Part shown: one piece after another, positions 1 through 5,146 of the stretch | Layout of the letters: the number at the start of each line of letters is the position of its first letter | Position numbering within the stretch: the first letter of the stretch is position 1 | Assembly: GCA_002402225.1 (NCBI GenBank) | Contig: NVVM01000025.1 | Span: forward strand, 25,888 to 31,033 | Source of the DNA: Alphaproteobacteria bacterium | Lineage (GTDB): Bacteria; Pseudomonadota; Alphaproteobacteria; Sphingomonadales; Emcibacteraceae | Reading direction: 5' to 3' | Length of the DNA: 5,146 nucleotides | The notes under the pieces: model-generated | Told to the model about the DNA's origin: nothing | Seen by the model: only the letters and a program-made list of their open reading frames with translations | The model's database searches: none | Program-made: the position numbers and the translations under genes

Positions 1-1244
1 ATATCATCGGGCCTCAATAAGGTTTCGACCTTAACCGTTCCGCTTTCGCCAGAAACACCGCCGTAACAAATATAAAGGGCGAGCCCGATAAAGGCGGCGC
101 CCCGGTGGGTGAGGCCCAACAAACGGCCATGCAAGATCTCATATAATACTTTTTGCGACCTATATTCAGGATGCCCGCGCCAACCCACATCGCTTAAAAT
201 TGAGGCCGCATATCTTAGGCGGCTTGACTCAAACTCTTCGTCCGGAAACAAGGGGTCAATCCAATTTTGGATGCGTTTGCCATGCTCAGAAAACCGGCCA
301 TTTTTTTCCGCAATATCGTGGCAGGCCTCAAGCATCGGATCTAATGTCCGAATATCCTTGTCCATTGCCTCAAACAACAGCCCTTCGCGCAGGCCATAAC
401 CGGAAATAACGACACATCTGGATTTTAATTTCTTAACCAGACGGTTCAGAATATATGCCGATAGAGACAGAACTTTCAATCGCCGCGATGATAAATATGC
501 CCTATAACGCGCAAGCTCTGCAAAATGCATTTTTGACAATTTCTCTGTCAGCTCAAGACATTCTTCCCGGCTCATGATATAATGGTGAACATTATTCAGG
601 ACATATCCCGTCTCCATAATATGGATTTTTGCCAGAGCGCGCCAAGAGCCACCCACCGCGTAAAAATTTTCGCTACTTTTCTCGCCCCAGTCAAGAGATT
701 GCAAAGCCTTGTCAATATCTGCCTTGGGAGAAGATATGGTTTGACCATCCAGAGATTGATATTTCATTGGGCCGATGGAAAAACTGGCTTTTTCCGAAAT
801 ATCCCCGTCCATAATTTTAGCAAGTTCAAGGCTGCCGCCCCCCAGATCACCGACAATGCCATGCGCACGCGGCAGGGCACATAACACCCCAAGAGCCGAC
901 AGGCGCGCCTCCTCCGCACCGAAAACAACAGTAACATCCAAATCACAATCTTCTTTAATTCTTTTGACAAATTCGGGACCATTCTGGGCGTCCCGTACCG
1001 CAGCGGTTGCCACCACCCTAAAATTTTTCACGGACATTTTATCAAGCATCAAACGAAACCGTTTCAGACTTTCAATAGCCGAATCCATAGCATCGTCCAG
1101 CATCAAACCAGTTTCTTGTAGTCCGCGCCCGAGGCCGCAGAGAATTTTCTCATTAAAAATCACATAGGGCGCGCGTTTCAGACTTTCGTAAACCACAAGA
1201 CGCACAGAGTTTGATCCAATGTCAATAACGGCAAATTTATTCAA
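1..1244 (-). CDS. ppx: Exopolyphosphatase, Ppx/GppA family (3' end beyond the left edge)
   Basis: The product probably removes terminal phosphates from inorganic polyphosphate in the cytoplasm. GppA-type pppGpp phosphohydrolase activity is a family alternative that sequence alone does not exclude. I translated the frame by hand from a TTG at 1244-1242. It stays open for 414 codons to the edge, and by family length some 80-100 residues are missing. Seen in the protein: the ASKHA phosphate-binding motif IDIGSNSVRL (residues 7-16), GAEEARL (109-115) holding the acidic pair expected to include the catalytic base, the second phosphate loop GDLGGGSLE (132-140), GGSWRALA (about 198-205), SGYGLREG (281-288), and a C-terminal HD-like helical region with SDVGWRGHPEYR (351-362). 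TTG is the only plausible start, because IDIGSNS begins only six residues later and the ppk stop lies just upstream. A weak Shine-Dalgarno (GAG, 1254-1252) sits 7 bases before it. The gene follows ppk by 9 bases, so it is probably cotranscribed and translationally coupled. Confidence 0.93.
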   Translation of the reverse strand, partial: MNKFAVIDIGSNSVRLVVYESLKRAPYVIFNEKILCGLGRGLQETGLMLDDAMDSAIESLKRFRLMLDKMSVKNFRVVATAAVRDAQNGPEFVKRIKEDCDLDVTVVFGAEEARLSALGVLCALPRAHGIVGDLGGGSLELAKIMDGDISEKASFSIGPMKYQSLDGQTISSPKADIDKALQSLDWGEKSSENFYAVGGSWRALAKIHIMETGYVLNNVHHYIMSREECLELTEKLSKMHFAELARYRAYLSSRRLKVLSLSAYILNRLVKKLKSRCVVISGYGLREGLLFEAMDKDIRTLDPMLEACHDIAEKNGRFSEHGKRIQNWIDPLFPDEEFESSRLRYAASILSDVGWRGHPEYRSQKVLYEILHGRLLGLTHRGAAFIGLALYICYGGVSGESGTVKVETLLRPDD

Positions 1245-1250
1245 AAATAA

Positions 1251-1255
1251 TCTCT
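1251..1255 (-). promoter_or_regulatory. Weak ribosome binding site of ppx, overlapping the ppk stop
   Basis: The minus strand reads AGAGA here, with its GAG core 7 bases before the TTG start at 1244-1242. The first bases of the site lie inside the ppk TAG stop codon (1256-1254). A weak site combined with a TTG start suggests that ppx translation depends on ribosomes finishing ppk; this is inference from spacing. Confidence 0.55.
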
Positions 1256-3404
1256 ACTCTATTAAATGCAAGGGCAATTCCATGCCCTCTATTGCTTTTC
1301 CCATGCCAGACAAGCTTGGATTTTTTAAAAAATAATCATGAGCCGAAAAAGGGGCCTCTTCGCGCAGACGATGATGGTTGGGCCGATGATATGAATGATC
1401 TTCACCCAAATACCAGCTTTGCACATTATCCTTCAGGTTAGCCACCATAATTTGTCCCAAAACCTGTGACTTTACGGTCGGATTATCAATAGGGATTAAC
1501 GCCTCAACCCGCCGTTCGAAATTTCGCGGCATCCAGTCAGAAGAAGAAATATAAACATAAGCATGATCCGACGGCATCGCATGACCATTGCCAAAGCAGA
1601 TAATTCGAGAATGTTCTAAAAACCGCCCTACGATGCTTTTTACCCGAATATTTTCGGACATTCCCTTCACGCCGGGACGCAAACAACAAATACCCCGCAC
1701 CACCAGATCAATAGATACGCCGCTGCATGATGCCTCATACAATTTATTTATCACAATCGGATCCACAATGGCGTTCAATTTGGCCCATATGCTTGCCGGT
1801 TTGCCATTGCGGGCAAAATCAATTTCACGGTCAATCATCTCAATCAACTTATTGCGAATGCCGTAGGGCGAAATCACCACCTTTTCAAGCTCTTTGGGTT
1901 TGGCATAGCCCGTTAAATAATTAAAGATATGAATGGCGTCCCGTCCCAAGGCCTCATCATCGGTAAAAAAGGACAAATCCGTATATACTTTCGCCGTAAT
2001 GGAGTGGTAATTCCCTGTGCCAAAATGAACATATGTTCTAAGGTGCGTGTTTTCCCGGCGAACAATGACTGATATTTTCGCGTGGGTTTTTAATTCAAGA
2101 AAGCCATAAACAACCTGAACCCCTGCCCGCTCCATATCCCGTGCCCATTTAATATTGCGCTCTTCATCAAATCTGGCCTTTAATTCCACCAGTGCCGTGA
2201 CAGATTTTCCGGCCTCCGCAGCATCTATCAACGCGCGAACAATGGGGGAATCATCACTGGTACGATATAATGTTTGCTTAATGGCCACCACCTCAGGATC
2301 CTGCGCGGCCTGACGCAGGAAGCTAATCACCGCATCAAAGCTTTCAAAAGGGTGATGAACAATAAAATCCTTTTCCCGAATAGCTGCGAAACAATCCCCG
2401 CGTTTTTCTTTTAGGCGCTGGGGAAAACGGGGCTCCAGCGATTTAAATTTAAGCTGGGGAAAATCATCTACAATCAATTGATCCACTTCGGCTATGCCCA
2501 AAACACCGTTCACACTGATGATTTCTTTATCGGTAATTCTTAATTCTCTTTTGACCATAGCCAAGAGATTTTGCGGCATTTCGGAATTTACATCAAGGCG
2601 AATAACATGGCCGCGCCGCCGGCGTTTAAGGGCACTCTCAAAAACTCTGACAAGATCTTCGGCCTCTTCATCCACTTCCATCTCACTATCGCGGATAAGC
2701 CGGAAAATTCCATCTGCCTTAATGGAATAATTAGGAAACAAAAGCCCAAGAAACAACGTGATGCAATTTTCAACAGAAATAAAACGTACCTTTTCCCCCG
2801 GCAGGCGAACAAATCTTTTTGTTTGCCTCGGCACAGGAAGCAACGCCAGCAGCATTTTACCGTCATCATTATTCTCCAGCTCAAGCACGATGGAAAAGCC
2901 AAGGTTTGGAATGAACGGAAAGGGGTGTGCCGGATCAACGGCAAGTGGCGTCAATATTGGAAAAACATTCTCCAGAAAATACTGCTCAAGCCAATCCATA
3001 TCCTGATCAGTAATATCATTAGTATCAATAAGGTCGATGCCTTCAGCTCTCAAACCATCAACCAGCGTTGCCCAGCGGTTTTGCTGTTCATTGATAAGAT
3101 CTTCTGCCACGGCATTAATCTGATCAAGCTGTTCGGTCGGGCTCAAGCCTTCGTTGCTGATCTTTTCGACACCTGCGGTAATCTGCCCCCTGATACCCGC
3201 GACCCGCACCATATAAAATTCATCCAGATTGCTCCCCGATATGGATAAAAACCGCAGCCGCTCCAAAAGAGGATGATTTGCGTTATTCGATTCCTCCATA
3301 ACCCGCATGTTAAACCTTAGCCAGGATAATTCCCGGTTTATCAATCGCTCATTCACAGGGAAATCATGGAACGGAAATATATTTTCTTTTTTAGTCTTGG
3401 ACAT
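1254..3404 (-). CDS. ppk: Polyphosphate kinase 1 (PPK1)
   Basis: This enzyme transfers the terminal phosphate of ATP onto inorganic polyphosphate, reversibly, through a phosphohistidine intermediate. From the ATG at 3404-3402 it has 716 residues, close to the E. coli length of about 690. Numbered from that ATG: an N-terminal helical domain with the family motif SNLDEFY (about 58-64), a head domain containing HPFPF (160-164), then two phospholipase-D-like catalytic domains. These hold HHPFESF (350-356), YRTSDDSP (380-387) and ARFDEER (410-416), whose arginines 381 and 411 match the metal/phosphate ligands of the E. coli enzyme. They also hold LKTHAK with His441, the residue expected to be phosphorylated, and FLEHSR with the second essential histidine, His598. 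HFGTGNYH (460-467) and the C-terminal [15 protein letters not shown] are also typical. An in-frame TTG at 3416 would add four residues, but it abuts the Shine-Dalgarno of the ATG, so I prefer the ATG. The gene follows hdaA after 104 bases and precedes ppx by 9. It appears intact. Confidence 0.97.
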   Translation of the reverse strand: MSKTKKENIFPFHDFPVNERLINRELSWLRFNMRVMEESNNANHPLLERLRFLSISGSNLDEFYMVRVAGIRGQITAGVEKISNEGLSPTEQLDQINAVAEDLINEQQNRWATLVDGLRAEGIDLIDTNDITDQDMDWLEQYFLENVFPILTPLAVDPAHPFPFIPNLGFSIVLELENNDDGKMLLALLPVPRQTKRFVRLPGEKVRFISVENCITLFLGLLFPNYSIKADGIFRLIRDSEMEVDEEAEDLVRVFESALKRRRRGHVIRLDVNSEMPQNLLAMVKRELRITDKEIISVNGVLGIAEVDQLIVDDFPQLKFKSLEPRFPQRLKEKRGDCFAAIREKDFIVHHPFESFDAVISFLRQAAQDPEVVAIKQTLYRTSDDSPIVRALIDAAEAGKSVTALVELKARFDEERNIKWARDMERAGVQVVYGFLELKTHAKISVIVRRENTHLRTYVHFGTGNYHSITAKVYTDLSFFTDDEALGRDAIHIFNYLTGYAKPKELEKVVISPYGIRNKLIEMIDREIDFARNGKPASIWAKLNAIVDPIVINKLYEASCSGVSIDLVVRGICCLRPGVKGMSENIRVKSIVGRFLEHSRIICFGNGHAMPSDHAYVYISSSDWMPRNFERRVEALIPIDNPTVKSQVLGQIMVANLKDNVQSWYLGEDHSYHRPNHHRLREEAPFSAHDYFLKNPSLSGMGKAIEGMELPLHLIE

Positions 3405-3409
3405 AGCCA

Positions 3410-3414
3410 CCTTC
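3410..3414 (-). promoter_or_regulatory. Ribosome binding site that decides the ppk start
   Basis: The minus strand reads GAAGG here, followed by TGGCT and then the ATG at 3404-3402, a spacing of 5 bases. The alternative TTG start (3416-3414) shares its last base with this motif, and upstream of it there is only a distant, weak GGA. The site therefore favours the ATG. Confidence 0.7.
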
Positions 3415-3436
3415 AAGTTTCAAATACATCCGCATA

Positions 3437-3442
3437 ATTATA
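3437..3442 (-). promoter_or_regulatory. Putative -10 box of a ppk promoter
   Basis: The minus strand has a perfect TATAAT at 3442-3437. Transcription would begin near 3430, giving a leader of about 26 bases before the ppk ATG, which suits the Shine-Dalgarno position. The -35 region is poor: 17 bases upstream lies ACAAAT, and the better-looking TTCACA is 20 bases upstream. A promoter here would therefore be weak or activator-dependent. In an AT-rich gap a TATAAT can also occur by chance. Confidence 0.45.
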
Positions 3443-3481
3443 AGGCCAAAATATTTCATATTTGTGAAATATCCAAGCCTT
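3442..3481. repeat. Imperfect 17-base inverted repeat in the hdaA-ppk gap
   Basis: Arms 3442-3458 and 3465-3481 flank a 6-base loop (3459-3464). The inner 8 bases of each arm (ATATTTCA / TGAAATAT) and the outer 5 (AAGGC / GCCTT) pair perfectly. On the minus-strand transcript the four positions between them give three G-U pairs and one U-U mismatch. The repeat spans the region where the -35 element of the putative ppk promoter would lie, and its end touches the TATAAT box. It could be a DNA operator bound by a dimeric regulator, or an RNA hairpin at the end of the hdaA message. It is not a clean intrinsic terminator, because the sequence after it (ATAATTATG) is not a run of T. I recognise no specific regulator site in it. 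Confidence 0.6.
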
Positions 3482-3508
3482 AAATTTTATCAGGCCGGTT
3501 ATATCGCT

Positions 3509-4174
3509 CTAGTCCAGCAAATCCCGCACCAGAGGAATGGTAATCTTTCGTTTTCGGGAAAGCGACAGGCTATCAATTCTGCGAACAATATCACGGGCCG
3601 CTTCAAAGGATCTCTCTATCCTCAGCAAGAGATAGGCAATCACATCCATAGGGACATTAATCTGCCGATCCAGAAATTGTTTTACAATGACGGCGGCCAG
3701 CAATTCATCATCCGGCGGCCCAATTTCAATCGCCATAGAGGCCAACAGGCGTGACCTTAAGTCTGGCAGAGCTGCTGGCCAATATTTCGGATGTTGCGTG
3801 GCTGTCAGCAACAATGATCCCTCATTTTCCTTTTGCCAGTTATACAGATGAAATAATGGCTCCTGCATATTAGGCCGGCTGACAATCTGATCTACAGCCT
3901 CTATAATCAAACAATTTGGCAGCCCATGGAGGTTGGTGACATCTATATCCTCCATAGCCATTCTTTTCGCACCAGACTTTTGCTGCCACACATGTGACAA
4001 ATGGGTTTTTCCGCATCCGGCTGCCCCGTAAAGTATGGTGCAATGGCTATTGGGCCATTCAGGCCAGCAATCCACCCATTTCACGGCGGCTTCATTGGAC
4101 GAGGTCACCAAATAATCCTCGGCCTCAAAAGCTTCGCGCACGGGAATATCAAAAGGAATTTGAACAGAAGGCAT
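3509..4174 (-). CDS. hdaA: HdaA-type DnaA-related AAA+ regulator of replication initiation
   Basis: Hda proteins act with the DNA-loaded sliding clamp to stimulate hydrolysis of ATP bound to DnaA, preventing re-initiation of replication. This 221-residue protein has the Hda layout: an AAA+ core and no DnaA-type DNA-binding domain. Seen in order: an N-terminal clamp-binding-like peptide QIPFDI (5-10), Walker A GAAGCGKT (50-57), a degenerate Walker B in LIIEAVDQI (89-97) with Glu92 and Ala93 in place of the usual acidic pair, sensor 1 in LLLTATQHP (121-129), the box VII motif LPDLRSRL (136-143) whose Arg142 aligns with the E. coli Hda arginine finger, and a sensor 2-like region RSFEAA (188-193). 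The ATG at 4174-4172 lies 6 bases after the upstream stop, which suggests an operon with that gene. Loading by a DnaC/DnaA-like paralogue is a less likely alternative role, given the clamp peptide and short length. Confidence 0.9.
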   Translation of the reverse strand: MPSVQIPFDIPVREAFEAEDYLVTSSNEAAVKWVDCWPEWPNSHCTILYGAAGCGKTHLSHVWQQKSGAKRMAMEDIDVTNLHGLPNCLIIEAVDQIVSRPNMQEPLFHLYNWQKENEGSLLLTATQHPKYWPAALPDLRSRLLASMAIEIGPPDDELLAAVIVKQFLDRQINVPMDVIAYLLLRIERSFEAARDIVRRIDSLSLSRKRKITIPLVRDLLD

Positions 4175-4180
4175 ATTTAA

Positions 4181-5146
4181 TCATTTCCTTAACGTCAAAA
4201 TCCAGGACTTCTTTACCAAAGGCTCTATATTATGAATTGCCATATTATCAACCTGATCAGTTAAGGCCAGACCTTCCTGAACAAGATCCAGGTTTTTCTG
4301 ATCCAGCGCCAGCGTGATTTGCTCCACATCCCCCGAATGTTCCATTTCCACCACGGCCTTATGCGTCGTCATTCTTTTGATAACCATGTTACGAATCAGC
4401 GAAATATTCTCCAGCCTTTTTTTGATCTCGAACCAGTCTTCACTTTGATTGAAATGAATATCAACATTCAAATGTGATGATGAATCAAAATGAATCATCA
4501 CCTTTTCTTTCCACCGATTATCCAACCAGTATGTGGCCTTTTTGATGGCCTCATTATATAATTTTTCTAATTCATCCCTGCCAGTTTCATCCTCAGCCGC
4601 GTCATTAACCACGATGTTTTTATGCACAGTTTTGTTGCCATCATTGCCAATAATCACCAGTTCGATCACATTTTTATTCTGGCTAAAATCATAGGTTACC
4701 CGGGCTTCCATGACATAAAGATGACGTATATTTTTCTGCTCTGCAAATTTCTGGAGCAGAGAAATATCACCATTTTGGGCTTGCCATGCCGTGATGGCCA
4801 TACGATGCGCCAGCGAGGGGGCAATGATCCGCACCGGTACAAGGTTATTCACCTTATCATAGGCCTCCCAAGCATCCCGCCAGTCATTATTCTTTTCCCA
4901 TAATATGACGGCACCATCTTTTTCAAGCAGAGCCAGAATGCTAACCCCATTGGATAATGTTTCTGCAAAAGGAATCTGCAACACGGACAAAAAATTGTAA
5001 ATTTTCGCCCGACTAAAATGAACGGTAAAATCGGCAATATAGCGAACATGAGACGTCTTCTCATGGGCCACCTCAATGCCGCTGACAAGCTCGGTTACCT
5101 GCCCTGCGCTTAATTCCGGTAATTTGGCTTGATCTTCCTCCCGTAT
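4181..5146 (-). CDS. DUF2066 domain-containing protein, function unknown (5' end beyond the right edge)
   Basis: The frame is open from the right edge to a TGA at 4183-4181, giving 321 residues; the true start and any signal peptide lie outside the window. A GTG at 5071-5069 is not the real start, because conserved-looking sequence continues upstream of it (LPELSAGQVTELVSGIE). I assign DUF2066 from pattern memory: a segment ending in LV.GIEV..EK (around visible residues 19-30), RYIADFTVHFS (35-45), then a variable alpha/beta region, and a C-terminal part with the family-like spacing LNVDIHFNQSEDWFEIKKRL (about residues 224-243), a segment ending VVEMEHSGDVEQI, and a final W-hydrophobic stretch (SWILTLRK). 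No catalytic motif is visible, and no biochemical role of the family is known to me. It lies directly upstream of hdaA with a 6-base gap, so the two are probably cotranscribed. The gene is more AT-rich by eye than ppx. Confidence 0.72.
   Translation of the reverse strand: MREEDQAKLPELSAGQVTELVSGIEVAHEKTSHVRYIADFTVHFSRAKIYNFLSVLQIPFAETLSNGVSILALLEKDGAVILWEKNNDWRDAWEAYDKVNNLVPVRIIAPSLAHRMAITAWQAQNGDISLLQKFAEQKNIRHLYVMEARVTYDFSQNKNVIELVIIGNDGNKTVHKNIVVNDAAEDETGRDELEKLYNEAIKKATYWLDNRWKEKVMIHFDSSSHLNVDIHFNQSEDWFEIKKRLENISLIRNMVIKRMTTHKAVVEMEHSGDVEQITLALDQKNLDLVQEGLALTDQVDNMAIHNIEPLVKKSWILTLRK
4186..4190 (-). promoter_or_regulatory. Ribosome binding site of hdaA, inside the upstream gene
   Basis: The minus strand reads AAGGA here, within the last codons of the DUF2066 gene, 11 bases before the hdaA ATG (4174-4172). 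That spacing is slightly long. An ATG overlapping the upstream TGA (4184-4182) is out of frame with hdaA and reaches a stop after eleven codons, so it is not the start. Confidence 0.5.

Noticed and set aside
775..1167. A 130-codon plus-strand frame opposite ppx, and further plus-strand frames of 60-110 codons
   Set aside because: All are antisense to genes with clear family motifs and show no protein similarity I recognise, so I treat them as shadows.
1061..1187. A 13-base repeat (GTTTCAGACTTTC) at 1061-1073 and 1175-1187, with a nearby repeat of AGCATCAAAC
   Set aside because: The copies encode ESLK(R) and LMLD at separate points of Ppx. They are short, lie inside a conserved domain and show no sign of a mobile or regulatory repeat.
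2571..3248. A 225-codon open frame on the plus strand opposite ppk
   Set aside because: It lies wholly inside a strongly conserved PPK1 gene on the other strand. Its translation is rich in basic residues and isoleucine with no recognisable motif, as expected for an antisense shadow.
3442..3481. Intrinsic terminator of hdaA
   Set aside because: The stem is long, but it is weakened by G-U pairs and a mismatch in the middle. It is followed by ATAATTATG instead of a T run, so I describe it as an inverted repeat only.
4474..4501. 8-base inverted repeat GTGATGAT...ATCATCAC with a 12-base loop inside the DUF2066 gene
   Set aside because: It arises from a run of TCA serine codons facing an ATG-ATT pair in coding sequence. 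The arms do not extend and there is no T tract or operator context.
4181..5071. The GTG at 5071 as the true start of the DUF2066 gene
   Set aside because: The same frame is open to the right edge and the upstream residues continue family-like sequence, so the gene is truncated by the window rather than starting there.

Overview
The window looks like a stretch of an alphaproteobacterial chromosome. The evidence is the gene content and order together: a DUF2066-type protein, a short DnaA-related replication regulator of the HdaA type, polyphosphate kinase and a Ppx/GppA exopolyphosphatase. The sequence style of each protein fits that class. G+C, judged by eye, is in the mid-40s percent, which is modest for the group. 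I cannot name a genus. All genes lie on the minus strand and the plus strand holds no convincing gene.

In transcription order (right to left): (1) 5146-4181 is the C-terminal part of a DUF2066-domain protein whose start lies beyond the right edge. (2) 4174-3509 is hdaA, a 221-residue AAA+ protein related to DnaA, starting 6 bases after the DUF2066 stop. (3) 3508-3405 is a 104-base gap. It carries a long imperfect hairpin or operator-like inverted repeat next to a perfect TATAAT box, and probably holds a separate ppk promoter. (4) 3404-1254 is ppk, encoding polyphosphate kinase 1; the likely start is an ATG with a good Shine-Dalgarno rather than the TTG 12 bases upstream. (5) 1244 to the left edge is ppx, starting from TTG. 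It sits in the same reading frame as ppk, with only the ppk stop and three sense codons between them. Its 3' end lies beyond the left edge.

By family knowledge, HdaA with the sliding clamp promotes hydrolysis of DnaA-ATP and so limits re-initiation of replication. PPK1 makes polyphosphate from ATP, and Ppx removes phosphates from its ends. The cluster therefore places replication-initiation control beside synthesis and breakdown of the polyphosphate reserve. Nothing here looks mobile or newly acquired, and no undescribed defence, CRISPR or similar system is visible. The points most worth a second look are the hda-ppk intergenic palindrome and promoter, the in-frame ppk/ppx junction, and the uncharacterised DUF2066 gene tightly linked to hdaA.
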